From: Gammaproteobacteria bacterium
GTDB lineage: Bacteria > Pseudomonadota > Gammaproteobacteria > Enterobacterales > Permianibacteraceae
DNA: 64,000 nt
Reading direction: 5' to 3'
Assembly: GCA_016182845.1 (NCBI GenBank)
Contig: JACPFT010000010.1
Span: forward strand, 62,001 to 126,000
Part shown: positions 17,094-25,672 of the stretch, one piece after another
Numbering within the stretch: the stretch's first letter is position 1
How the letters are laid out: each line of letters begins with the position of its first letter
The notes under the pieces: model-generated
What the model was told of the DNA's origin: nothing
What the model saw: the letters and a program-made list of their open reading frames with translations, nothing else
The model's database searches: none
Program-made: the position numbers and the translations under genes

Positions 17094-18110
17094 CTATGAC
17101 GGCCCCGCCGCCTGTTGCTGGCGCCAGCGCGCCGGGGGCAGGCCGGTCCAGCGGCGGAAGGCGCGGTAGAAGGTGCTGGGCTCGGCGAAGCCCAGGGACT
17201 GGGCGATCTCGGCCAAGGCGCGCTGGGACTCGGCGACGGCACGCAGTGCGGCATCCTTGCGCACCTCGTCGAGCAGAGCCTCGTAGCTCTGGCCTTGCGC
17301 TTGCAGTCGCCGGGCTAGCGTGCGCTCGCTGAAAGCCAGCGCCTGCGCCGCCGTGGCGCGGGTCGGCAGGCCCGGTCCCAAATGGGCCTTCAGCCATTCG
17401 CGCAGCTGCACCGCGCTCACCGCCGATTCGCTGAGCGCGGCCAGCTGACTCGCGGCGTAAGCTTGGTGCAGCCGCGCGAGTTGCACGTCCGCTTGCGGCA
17501 AGGGGAGATCCAGCAGGGCGTTGTCGAGCAGCAGGCCGTTGAAGGCCTGTTCGAATTCGACCGCACAGTCCAAGGCCTCGCCATAACCCGCCAAGGGCCC
17601 GAGCCGGGCGTGAGTGCATTGCACCTTGAGCGGCCGTGCCGCCGTCGCCGTGACCCAGCGGGTGAAATTGACGACGGCGGCCAGCACGGCCTCGATCTGG
17701 TGCGGGCTGAAGGCCAATTCGCCCTGGCGCGGGTGATAGATCACCCAACTGGCGGTCTCGCCGGCCAGCAGTTGGAAGCGGCCGCCGTCCGACACCAGGC
17801 GCTGGTATTTCTGCAACAGCAGGATGGCTTCGCGCAAGCTGGCCGCCGATTGCAGCATGAAACTGACCACGTTGAGGCTGGCCGGGCCGACCCGCGCGCC
17901 GGCTTTCAAGCCGAAGCCGGGGTCGCCGGTACAGCGCTCCGCGGCACGCCACAAGCGGGTGATGGGGTCGATGGGCCAGCGCTCGCGCGCCAGCTCGCCG
18001 GAGGCTATGCCGGCGGCGGCCAGCAAGGCGTCGGGCTCGACACCGAGACGCTGGGCGGCGCCGATCACGGTGTTGACCCAGCTGATCGAGACAGTGGCCT
18101 GTAAAGTCAA
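17094..18110 (-). CDS. AraC-family transcriptional regulator
   Basis: 338 residues. The N-terminal 200 residues resemble the arabinose-binding-like domain of OruR/ArgR-type regulators (PITRLWRAAERCTGDPGFGLKAG). The C-terminal third has the two helix-turn-helix units: TRATAAQALAFSERTLARRL and ALAEIAQSLGFAEPSTFYRAFRRWTG. The most upstream possible start is TTG at 18108-18110 with AAGG before it; the real start could be a GTG 14 codons further in, because this TTG lies inside a direct repeat that looks like an operator. Divergent from the FAD dehydrogenase gene, which it probably controls. Confidence 0.88.
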   Translation of the reverse strand: MTLQATVSISWVNTVIGAAQRLGVEPDALLAAAGIASGELARERWPIDPITRLWRAAERCTGDPGFGLKAGARVGPASLNVVSFMLQSAASLREAILLLQKYQRLVSDGGRFQLLAGETASWVIYHPRQGELAFSPHQIEAVLAAVVNFTRWVTATAARPLKVQCTHARLGPLAGYGEALDCAVEFEQAFNGLLLDNALLDLPLPQADVQLARLHQAYAASQLAALSESAVSAVQLREWLKAHLGPGLPTRATAAQALAFSERTLARRLQAQGQSYEALLDEVRKDAALRAVAESQRALAEIAQSLGFAEPSTFYRAFRRWTGLPPARWRQQQAAGPS

Positions 18111-18133
18111 TTGCCTTGGCCTATAAGGTCAAT
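18095..18133. promoter_or_regulatory. Two 17-bp direct repeats, candidate AraC-type operator
   Basis: TGGCCTGTAAAGTCAAT (18095-18111) and TGGCCTATAAGGTCAAT (18117-18133), 15 of 17 identical and 22 bases apart start to start, two helical turns. This is the geometry used by many AraC-family dimers. It lies in the divergent control region of the regulator and the FAD dehydrogenase. Confidence 0.65.
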
Positions 18134-18196
18134 CATGCCGCCATCTTAACGGGCTATCGTCGGGGATGACAGCCGCCAGACATAGGAGAATTCCTC

Positions 18197-19822
18197 GTGG
18201 GATCGCGCAATGGCCCGTCATTGAGTGCTGACCTGCTGATCGCCGGCGGCGGCCTGGCCGGCATCGTGACCGCGCTGGAAGCCCTGCGCGCCGGCCAGTC
18301 GGTGATCCTGGTCGACCGCGACACGCCCGAGCGCTTCGGCGGTCTGGCGCGTTGGGCCTTCGGCGGCATGGCCCTGGTCGGCACGCCCTTGCAGGCGCGC
18401 ATGAAAATCCCGGACACGCCGGAGCTCGCGCTGCGCGACTGGCTGCGTTTCGGCGAGCTGGAGCCCGAGGACGCATGGCCGATGGCATGGGCACGCTACT
18501 ACGCCGAACAGTCGCGCACCGAGGTTTACGACTGGCTGCTGAACGAGGGCATCCGCTTCCTGCCGGCGGTGAACTGGGTCGAGCGCGGCCGCTTCGGCGA
18601 GGGCAACAGCCTGCCGCGTTATCACGTGATCTGGGGCAGCTCGCGCGAATTGATTCTCCGTTTAATCGACGCACTGCGGCGTGCCGATGCCGGCGGTCGC
18701 CTGACCGTGCTGCACCGGCACAGGATCGCGGCGCTCGATGCGGCCGCGGGCAGGGTCTGCGGCGCGCTGGCCGTCGACGAGGTCAGCGGCGCCGAGATTC
18801 GCTTGCGCGCACCCGCCGTCGTGCTGGCCATGGGCGGCATCAACGGTGCGCACGAGGAATGCCGCGCCAACTGGCCGGAGGATCGGCCTCAGCCGGCGAG
18901 CATGTTGAACGGCGCGCACCCGCTCGCCGACGGCCGCCTGCATCACCATGTTGCCGAGACGCTGGCCGGCCAGATCCGCCATGCCGGCGAGATGTGGAAT
19001 TACGCCGCCGGTTTTCCCCATCCCTATCCCCATTTCGACGGCCACGGCCTGTCGGCGATCCCCTGCAAATCGGCGCTCTGGCTCAATCACCGCGGCGAGC
19101 GCATCGGCCCCGAGCCGCTGGTCACCGGTTTCGACACGAACTGGCTATGCCAACGCGTCGCGGCCCAGGAAAAACCCTGGACCTGGCATCTGTTGAATTG
19201 GCGTATTGCCGCCAAGGAATTTGCCATCTCCGGCGCCGAACACAATCAACGCATTCGCGACAAACAGACCCTGGCTTTCCTGAAGGAAATGCTACTGGGC
19301 AATCACCGGTTGGTGAGACAGATGCAGCGGGAAAGCCGGCATTTTCTGGTGACCGACACCCTGGCGGAACTCGCCGGCCAGATGAACGCGCTGACCTGCT
19401 CGCACGACGTCGATCCGGCCGTGTTGCAGGCGACGGCCGATGCCTTCGACGCCAATTTCGCGAGCGGCGGCGCCTTGCACAACGACGATCAGCTCCGCCG
19501 CATCCTGCATGCGCGCCAGTGGCGGCCGGATCGCTGGCGTACCTGCGCGCCGGCGCCGCTGCAACTGCCGGGCGCCGGTCCGTTTATCGCGATCCAGATG
19601 CAGCTCATCACGCGCAAAAGTCTCGGCGGTTTGCACACCGATCTGCACAGCCGCGTGCTCGATGCGCACGGCGCGCCGATCCCCGGCCTGTACTGCGTCG
19701 GCGAGGCGGCCGGTTTCGGCGGCGGTGGCGCCAACGGCCGACGTTCGCTGGAAGGCACTTTCCTGCCCGGTTGCATACTGACGGCAAAAGCGGCCGCGCG
19801 GGCGATTGTTTCCGGCAGTTGA
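18197..19822 (+). CDS. FAD-binding dehydrogenase (fumarate reductase/3-ketosteroid dehydrogenase superfamily)
   Basis: 541 residues. N-terminal dinucleotide-binding motif LLIAGGGLAGIVTALEALRAG (about 12-32) with VDRD after it, and a C-terminal FAD-closing motif GLYCVGEAAGFGGGGANGRRSLEG, quoted as GLYCVGEAAGFGGGG followed by NGRRSLEG. Enzymes of this group desaturate ring ketones or related substrates; the substrate here is unknown. Start GTG at 18197 has AGGAGA seven bases upstream. A ThDP enzyme gene follows after 64 bases on the same strand, and an AraC regulator is divergent, which together suggest an inducible catabolic or modification pathway. Confidence 0.82.
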   Translation: MGSRNGPSLSADLLIAGGGLAGIVTALEALRAGQSVILVDRDTPERFGGLARWAFGGMALVGTPLQARMKIPDTPELALRDWLRFGELEPEDAWPMAWARYYAEQSRTEVYDWLLNEGIRFLPAVNWVERGRFGEGNSLPRYHVIWGSSRELILRLIDALRRADAGGRLTVLHRHRIAALDAAAGRVCGALAVDEVSGAEIRLRAPAVVLAMGGINGAHEECRANWPEDRPQPASMLNGAHPLADGRLHHHVAETLAGQIRHAGEMWNYAAGFPHPYPHFDGHGLSAIPCKSALWLNHRGERIGPEPLVTGFDTNWLCQRVAAQEKPWTWHLLNWRIAAKEFAISGAEHNQRIRDKQTLAFLKEMLLGNHRLVRQMQRESRHFLVTDTLAELAGQMNALTCSHDVDPAVLQATADAFDANFASGGALHNDDQLRRILHARQWRPDRWRTCAPAPLQLPGAGPFIAIQMQLITRKSLGGLHTDLHSRVLDAHGAPIPGLYCVGEAAGFGGGGANGRRSLEGTFLPGCILTAKAAARAIVSGS

Positions 19823-19886
19823 AAACCCTCGGAAAAATTTAAACAAAAACTCCGGCAGGCCGGAGCGAAAATCACCGGAGAACGCC

Positions 19887-21545
19887 ATGGCCAATGGAGC
19901 CCAAGCCCTGATCAAAACCCTGGCCGATGCCGGTATCGAGGTCTGCTTCACCAACCCCGGCACCAGCGAGATGCATTTCGTCGCGGCGCTGGACAGCGAG
20001 CCGCGGCTGCGCGCCGTATTGGCGTTGTTCGAGGGCGTAGCGACCGGCGCGGCCGACGGCTATGCTCGCATGGCCGATAAACCGGCGGCGACGCTGCTGC
20101 ATCTGGGTTGCGGGCTCGGCAACGGTCTCGCCAATCTGCATAATGCGCGCAAGGGCAAGGTGCCCATCGTCAATATCGTCGGCGATCACGCGAGCTACCA
20201 CGTGCCCCTCGATGCGCAGCTGCAATCGGATATCGAGACGGTGGCGCGCAATGTCTCGCCGGGTTTCGTGCGCACCGCGACCAGCACGCGCGAGCTCTGC
20301 CGCGATGCCGCCGACGCCATCGCCGCCGCGCGCGGTCTGCCGGGACAAGTCGCCACCCTGATCCTGCCGGCCGATGTGTCCTGGGGCGAGGGCGCCGAGC
20401 CCTGCCCGCCACCGCCGCTCCCGGCGCCGGCGCCGGCCGATGACGCGACGGTCGCGGCCATTGCCGAGGCCATTCGCTCCGGCAAGAAAACGGCCTTGCT
20501 GCTGGGCGGCCGTGCCCTGCGCGAAGCGAGCCTGCTGGCCGCGGCGCGCATCGCCGCGCACAGCGGCGTGCAGCTCTTGGCCGAGGTATTTCCGACCCGG
20601 CTAGCACGGGGCGCCGGCTTGCCGGCCGTCGAGCGCATAGCCTATCTCGCCGAACTGGCCGGCGTGCAGCTGGTCGCTATCGAGCAATTGATTTTGGTCG
20701 ATGCGAAGGCACCGGTGTCCTTCTTCGCCTATCCCGGCAAAGAAAGCATTCTCGTGCCGGAAACCTGCCGCGTGCTGAGCTTGGCGACGCCGGCCCAGGA
20801 TGCCGCCGCCAGCCTGGAAAAACTTGCCCAGGCGCTTGGCGCCGCGCAGACGCCGCCGGCCCTGCAACCTAGCCAGCGCCCGGGCCGGCCGCGCGGCAGG
20901 CTGACGGCGGAAAAGGTCTGCAAGGCGGTAGGCCATCTGCTGCCGGAAAACGCCATCCTGATCGACGAGGCGATCACCTCGGGCTTGCTGCTCTCGGCGA
21001 TGACGGCCGGTGCGCCGCGCCATGATCTGCTCACCCTAACCGGCGGGGCGATCGGCCAGGGCCTGCCCAATGCGATCGGCGCAGCCATCGCCTGCCCCGA
21101 GCGGCCGGTATTGGCCCTGGTCGGCGACGGCAGCGCGATGTACACGCTCCAGGCGCTGTGGACGATGGCGCGCGAGCGGCTGGACGTCACCGCAATCATT
21201 TTCAACAACGCCTCGTATTCGGTGCTCAACGTCGAGCTGGAGCGGGTCGGCGCCGAGGCGATCGGGCCGAAGGCCAAGTCGCAGCTCGATCTCGGCGGAC
21301 CGGTTTTGCATTTCGCCCAATTGGCGCAAGGCATGGGCGTGCATGCCATACGCGCAAACACGGCCGAGGATTTTGTCAAAGCGCTGGAATACGCGCTGGC
21401 GATGCCCGGCCCGCATCTTATCGAGGCGGTCGTGCCGGAAGCCCTGAACGGCGTCAAGCGCAAGCTGCTGCCGCATCTGCTGCGCTCGCTGCCGGGCCTG
21501 CCGCGACCGCTGGCGCGTGCGCTGAAACGCAAGATCGCGCCCTGA
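19887..21545 (+). CDS. Thiamine diphosphate-dependent enzyme (acetolactate synthase/benzoylformate decarboxylase-like)
   Basis: 552 residues with three ThDP-enzyme domains. N-terminal Pyr domain: VCFTNPGTSEMHFVAAL and the catalytic glutamate in LFEGVATGAADGYARM. C-terminal PP domain: VGDGSAMYTLQALWTMA and the metal-binding NNASY. These enzymes cleave or form C-C bonds next to a keto group. Sequence pattern is closest to the acetolactate synthase large subunit-like/MdlC-like group of uncertain substrate; no small regulatory subunit is nearby, which argues against branched-chain amino acid synthesis. Start at 19887 with GGAG upstream; an upstream ATG at 19806 overlaps the previous gene and was rejected. 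Confidence 0.85.
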   Translation: MANGAQALIKTLADAGIEVCFTNPGTSEMHFVAALDSEPRLRAVLALFEGVATGAADGYARMADKPAATLLHLGCGLGNGLANLHNARKGKVPIVNIVGDHASYHVPLDAQLQSDIETVARNVSPGFVRTATSTRELCRDAADAIAAARGLPGQVATLILPADVSWGEGAEPCPPPPLPAPAPADDATVAAIAEAIRSGKKTALLLGGRALREASLLAAARIAAHSGVQLLAEVFPTRLARGAGLPAVERIAYLAELAGVQLVAIEQLILVDAKAPVSFFAYPGKESILVPETCRVLSLATPAQDAAASLEKLAQALGAAQTPPALQPSQRPGRPRGRLTAEKVCKAVGHLLPENAILIDEAITSGLLLSAMTAGAPRHDLLTLTGGAIGQGLPNAIGAAIACPERPVLALVGDGSAMYTLQALWTMARERLDVTAIIFNNASYSVLNVELERVGAEAIGPKAKSQLDLGGPVLHFAQLAQGMGVHAIRANTAEDFVKALEYALAMPGPHLIEAVVPEALNGVKRKLLPHLLRSLPGLPRPLARALKRKIAP

Positions 21546-21708
21546 GCCGAAGCGTCTCCGGCTCGGGGAGTCATAGCCAAGTCGCTGTCCCGCCACGCAT
21601 GGTCCTACCAGTTCCGCCGAGTTCGTGCTATATGAACCAGGTTCATCGCAAACCCCATAAGTACAATAACGAGCCCGCGGTATCGGCTCCTCGTCTAGGA
21701 GAGCTGTT

Positions 21709-22641
21709 ATGCATTTGTTTTACCGATTGTTTCTGCTTTGCTGCGTCATCCTGCTCGCCGCCTGCACCCCGAAAGAAAAAATCCTGGATCTGCCCGACGC
21801 GGAAAATATGCTGTTCACGCCGGAGGGCCGGCTGATCGTCTCGGGCAAGGGCATTTACGAGATCCTGCGCGACAACGGCAGCTACCGCGCGGTTTCCCTG
21901 TACGACGGCGACTGCGCCTTCGCCGGCATCGCCCAGCGCGGCGACTGGCTGTACAGCGTGTGCGCTGGCGGTCCGATCTGGGCGATGAAGCGGTATTTGC
22001 TGGCAGCGGAATTGAAGCCGGACCAGAGTCCGCATTTCCAGATCCTGCGCGAGATCGACCTGGTGATCCCCAATGGCATGGCCTTCGATCGTCAGGGCGT
22101 TCTATTTCTCGCCGACGAGAATTTCTTCGGTGCCGGCAAGATCGTGCGCGTGGAGATTGCGGACGGCGATCCGCCGCGAGTGCTGCGCATCGACAGCTGG
22201 CTGGATGGCCGGCACGGCGTGAAGCACCCCAACGGCGTGCGCGTGGTCGGCGACGAACTCTATTTCACCGACGGCGGCGCCGTGAAGGTGTTCCGCTTCG
22301 ACGACTTTGGCAATGTCCTGGGCAGCCGCGAGCTCTATCAGCGGACCACGGTGTTCGACGATCTGCTGCCGGCCTGCGGCGGCGCCGTGGTGGCTGACTA
22401 TATCGCGGGCACGGTGCTGTACGTGGACCGTAACGGCGTCAAGCAATACGAGAGCACGCCGCAGAGCTTTCCCGGCGCGTCCTCGATGCAGATCGGACGG
22501 CCGCCCTTGTTCGCGACGAATCAGCTTTTGATCACCGAGAAGGGCATGCTGCTGGAGACCGACAGCACCCTCGGCGACAAGCTGGTGCGCATCGACGCCG
22601 GTTTCGACCTCGCGGCCTACGCGGCGAACTGCCCGCAGTAG
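21709..22641 (+). CDS. Lipoprotein with an SMP-30/NHL-like beta-propeller
   Basis: 310 residues. Lipoprotein signal peptide with lipobox LLAAC (Cys at about 20), so it is anchored to a membrane facing the periplasm. The mature protein shows repeated short blocks typical of propeller blades (PNGMAFDRQGVLFLADENF, HPNGVRVVGDELYFTDGG), as in gluconolactonase/SMP-30 and vgb-type lyases. No enzymatic metal-site set was confirmed by eye. TAGGAGA before the ATG supports the start. It follows the ThDP gene by 163 bases and could belong to the same pathway. Confidence 0.75.
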   Translation: MHLFYRLFLLCCVILLAACTPKEKILDLPDAENMLFTPEGRLIVSGKGIYEILRDNGSYRAVSLYDGDCAFAGIAQRGDWLYSVCAGGPIWAMKRYLLAAELKPDQSPHFQILREIDLVIPNGMAFDRQGVLFLADENFFGAGKIVRVEIADGDPPRVLRIDSWLDGRHGVKHPNGVRVVGDELYFTDGGAVKVFRFDDFGNVLGSRELYQRTTVFDDLLPACGGAVVADYIAGTVLYVDRNGVKQYESTPQSFPGASSMQIGRPPLFATNQLLITEKGMLLETDSTLGDKLVRIDAGFDLAAYAANCPQ

Positions 22642-22788
22642 GCGGCGCCGTCACGAGGAGGGCGCCCACGGCCCTCCCCTTCGGCCGGTACCGAAGCCGG
22701 CACACACGGGCCGCTAACGGAAACGGGCCCGGACGAGCGCGACTCCCGAAGCCTATGACGGCAGGTAGCACATGCCACGCGGTTGGCG

Positions 22789-23433
22789 TCAAACGGCGGG
22801 GAATATGGCGTGAAACACCGCAAAAAAATGCAGCGTGGAGGCGACCAACACGAACAAATGCCAGATCGCATGATGGTATGGCAGGCTGCGCCAGACATAA
22901 AAAACGACGCCGAGCGTGTATGTCAGGCCGCCGGCGAGCAGAAAGCTCAGACCCGTGGCGTTGAGACTGGCCAGCAGTGGTTTGAGCGCGAACACAATCA
23001 GCCAACCCATCACGACATAAACCGCCACGGCAGCCGCTTTTCGGGTGCGCCCAAGCCACAGACGCAGCGCAATACCGACCAGCGCCAAAGTCCAAATCGC
23101 GGCGAGCAAGGACAGGCCCCATGCGCCTTGCAATGTCAGGAGACAGAATGGCGTGTACGTGCCGGCGATCAGCAGATAGATCGCCGAATGATCCAGTGCG
23201 CGTAGCGCCTGTTTGACGCGCTCCTGCGTAACGCTGTGGTATAGCGTCGAGGCTGCGTACAGCAATATCAGCGTCGTCGCATAGATCGAAACCGCGGTGA
23301 TATGCAGGGCGCCACCGAAGCGCGCCGCAAAACCGCACAGCACGCCGAGCGCAACGATGCCGAGCACGACTCCCAGCCCATGCGTCAATGCATTTGCGAG
23401 TTCTTCAGCAGGGGTGTAGCTGGCCGTTGGCAT
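22789..23433 (-). CDS. Hemolysin III/TrhA-family membrane protein (PAQR superfamily)
   Basis: 214-residue seven-helix membrane protein. Family motifs: EELANALTHGLG at the N-terminus, STLYHSV, LDHSAIYLLIAGTYTPF and the C-terminal HAIWHLFVLVAS with metal-ligand histidines. Related to adiponectin receptors; bacterial TrhA proteins have been linked to membrane energetics and homeostasis rather than true haemolysis. It is convergent with the lipoprotein gene. The 247 bases between this gene and chrA (23434-23680) hold no supportable gene. Confidence 0.9.
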   Translation of the reverse strand: MPTASYTPAEELANALTHGLGVVLGIVALGVLCGFAARFGGALHITAVSIYATTLILLYAASTLYHSVTQERVKQALRALDHSAIYLLIAGTYTPFCLLTLQGAWGLSLLAAIWTLALVGIALRLWLGRTRKAAAVAVYVVMGWLIVFALKPLLASLNATGLSFLLAGGLTYTLGVVFYVWRSLPYHHAIWHLFVLVASTLHFFAVFHAIFPAV

Positions 23434-23680
23434 GGTTTGACCTTACTGGTTGGTCCAGCAAGACTAAAGCCACGGGCGGGGCCGCGCAAATAAATGTTCT
23501 GGCTGCGCGCCGGGACCATGCCGACCCGGCCGTCGACGCCGCCGTAGCGGCGAAGATCGAGACACGCGGCAGCGCCGTGGGCGGGTCGACATCGACCGGA
23601 CGGCGTTCGAGCAGAAGCCGCGGGACCTGGAGTCGTGAGCGCCGGCGTTGGGAAGCAAGCTGCCGGTCTTCCACCCCGCC

Positions 23681-24886
23681 TCACCGAAGTACCGCCGGCA
23701 CCCATACCCCCAGGCCGCTCCCCACGACCACGAGCCAGGGCGGCAGCTTCCAGAACACCAGCGCCGTCCAGGCCAGAAGCGCGAGGCAAAAGTCCGCCGG
23801 TGTGCGGATCGCGCTTGTCCATACCGGCTGATAGAGCGCCGCGAGCAGCAGGCCCACGACGGCGGCGTTGACGCCGGCCAGGGCCGCCTGGACGGGAGTG
23901 CTGCGGCATAGGCGTTCCCAGAACGGCAGGGCGCCGGCGATGAGCAGGAAGGACGGCAGGAAGATGGCCGCGAGAGCGAGACCGCCGCCCAGCCAACCCG
24001 ACGGACCGCTCTGCGATGACGCGCCGAGAAAGGCGGCGAAGCTGAACAAAGGGCCGGGCACGGCCTGGGCGGCGCCGTAACCGGCGAGGAAGGCATCATT
24101 GCCGACCCAGCCGGTGGGAACGACCTCGGCCTGCAGGAGCGGCAGCACCACGTGGCCGCCGCCGAATACCAGGGCGCCGGCCCGGTAATAGGCATCCACC
24201 ATCGCGAGGGCGGGACTTCCCGACCAGGGCGCCAGCGCCGGCAGGAGGGCGAGCAGGGCGAAGAACAGCGCCAGCCAGCATGCGCCGGCGCGGCGGCCCA
24301 CCGCGATGGGCAGGGGCTCGTGCGCTTCGGTCCGGGCCGGCTTGAGCAGGGCGAGGCCGATGAGGCCGGCGGCGGCGATGACGCCGACTTGCGCCCAGGC
24401 CGAGGGCAACAGCAGGGCAAGGACCGCGGCGACGGCCATCAGGCTGACGCGGGGTGCATCCGGGCATAGGACGCGCGCCATGCCCCAGACCGCCTGGGCC
24501 ACCACGGCGACCGCCACGAGCTCGAGGCCGTGCAGCGTGCCCGGGGCGAGGGCGTCACCGGCGCCGGCCATGCCCAGGGCGAACAGCACCAGCGCGATGG
24601 CCGAGGGCAGGGTGAAGCCGGCCCAGGCCGCGAACGCTCCCGAGTAGCCACTCCGCATCAGGCCCAGGGCCATGCCGACCTGGCTGCTGGCGGGGCCGGG
24701 CAGGAACTGGCACAGGGTCACGAGATCCGCGTAAGCGCGCTCGCCGAGCCAGCGTCGCCTGACGACGAACTCCTGGCGGAAATAACCCAGGTGGGCGATG
24801 GGGCCGCCGAAGGAGCTCAAGCCCAGGCGCAGGAAGATCAGGAAGACCGTCCAGGGGCGGCGGTCGGACAGATTCGCGTCGCTCAT
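23681..24886 (-). CDS. chrA: Chromate transporter ChrA (CHR family, long form)
   Basis: 401-residue inner-membrane protein built of two homologous halves. The first has FLRLGLSSFGGPIAHLGYFRQEFV and the CQFLPGPASSQVG motif, the second FGGGHVVLPLLQAEVV and AQAVPGPLFSFAAFLG. These double CHR motifs are the family signature; long-form members export chromate. The start at 24886 gives the normal N-terminus; a longer frame to 25168 runs into the hemerythrin gene. It is the last gene downstream of the nitric oxide reductase group, so chromate export may not be its main task here. Confidence 0.92.
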   Translation of the reverse strand: MSDANLSDRRPWTVFLIFLRLGLSSFGGPIAHLGYFRQEFVVRRRWLGERAYADLVTLCQFLPGPASSQVGMALGLMRSGYSGAFAAWAGFTLPSAIALVLFALGMAGAGDALAPGTLHGLELVAVAVVAQAVWGMARVLCPDAPRVSLMAVAAVLALLLPSAWAQVGVIAAAGLIGLALLKPARTEAHEPLPIAVGRRAGACWLALFFALLALLPALAPWSGSPALAMVDAYYRAGALVFGGGHVVLPLLQAEVVPTGWVGNDAFLAGYGAAQAVPGPLFSFAAFLGASSQSGPSGWLGGGLALAAIFLPSFLLIAGALPFWERLCRSTPVQAALAGVNAAVVGLLLAALYQPVWTSAIRTPADFCLALLAWTALVFWKLPPWLVVVGSGLGVWVPAVLR

Positions 24887-24938
24887 GCTCGTCGTTTCGG
24901 GAATTACCGGGAAGTGGCGGCATGATAAACGAACTGTG

Positions 24939-25310
24939 TTACCGCGGATCCGTTCCCCGAGCCTCCAGGAAGGGGAAAAGCTCCCGTTCCTCGAAGCGCA
25001 CATGGGCGGCGAGACGCTCGCCCAGGGCGGGGTAACCTTCGGCCTCCGGGTGCTTGAGAGCCTCGCGCAGGGCAGCGTGTTCGGCGAGCAGGCGCTCGGC
25101 GAGCTCCGCCGCCCCCAGACGGCGCAGGCGCTCCGGCAGCACCTTTTCCTCCTCCTCCATGTGGGCAAGCAGCACTCGGCGCAGATCGCCGAGACGCAGG
25201 CGCGCCCGCGCCTCGGCCTCGGGACTACCGGCTTCGCGCAGGCTGCGCGCCAGGGAGAGGGCGGCGTGGTGTTCCCGCGACCAGGGAACGAATTCGGCGT
25301 GACGGCGCAT
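24939..25310 (-). CDS. Hemerythrin-like HHE-domain protein
   Basis: 123-residue four-helix-bundle protein. Candidate di-iron ligands: H in WSREHHAAL, H and E in LLAHMEEEEKVLP, H in LLAEHAAL, and H/E in AAHVRFEERELFPFLE. Proteins of this kind next to NO reductase and Ric genes are often part of nitrosative-stress or Fe-S repair functions. Ten bases separate it from the DUF2249 gene upstream on the same strand. Confidence 0.87.
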   Translation of the reverse strand: MRRHAEFVPWSREHHAALSLARSLREAGSPEAEARARLRLGDLRRVLLAHMEEEEKVLPERLRRLGAAELAERLLAEHAALREALKHPEAEGYPALGERLAAHVRFEERELFPFLEARGTDPR

Positions 25311-25320
25311 GACGTCGCGC

Positions 25321-25581
25321 TCAGGCGATGCGCAGGAAGTCGATCATGATGCGGCCCGGCTCGCGGGACAGGTACTCGATGCCGACCTGCTCGCCGTAAC
25401 GGTTCTGGAACTGGGCGAGCAGGGGTAGGGGATCGTGATCGTTGAGGAAGCGCATGGTCTCGCCGGGCTGCAGGCTGTCGAAGGCGCCGAAGATGGCGGC
25501 ATGGCGGAAGCGCTTGGCGACACCGCGGGCGTCGAAGGCGTGGATGGTCTGGCCTTGGATGGGAAGGGAACAGTCGTGCAT
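25321..25581 (-). CDS. DUF2249-domain protein
   Basis: 86-residue small protein with the DUF2249 pattern: TIHAFDARGVAKRFRHAAIF and the central LQPGETMRFLNDHDPLPLL, then FLRIA at the end. Proteins with this domain frequently adjoin hemerythrin-like and NO-metabolism genes; their biochemical role is not settled. It lies between the NO reductase gene (91 bases upstream, with a GC hairpin) and the hemerythrin-like gene (ten bases downstream). Confidence 0.82.
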   Translation of the reverse strand: MHDCSLPIQGQTIHAFDARGVAKRFRHAAIFGAFDSLQPGETMRFLNDHDPLPLLAQFQNRYGEQVGIEYLSREPGRIMIDFLRIA

Positions 25582-25634
25582 GGCGAGTTTCCTCGGATGG
25601 ATTGAAAAGGGGTTATCGAATCGTCGTGCCTAGC

Positions 25635-25659
25635 CCCCTCCCCCGCCAGGGGGGAGGGG
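25635..25659. repeat. GC-rich palindrome, CCCCTCCCCC type
   Basis: CCCCTCCCCC-GCCA-GGGGGGAGGGG between the NO reductase stop and the DUF2249 start. A near-identical palindrome occurs at 42128-42153 inside the end of an ACP gene, so it is a dispersed element. Confidence 0.65.
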
Positions 25660-25672
25660 AGGAAGAGAGGCC

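Noticed and set aside
23434-23680. Possible gene remnant between TrhA and chrA
   Set aside because: No frame with a start, ribosome binding site or recognisable motif was found.
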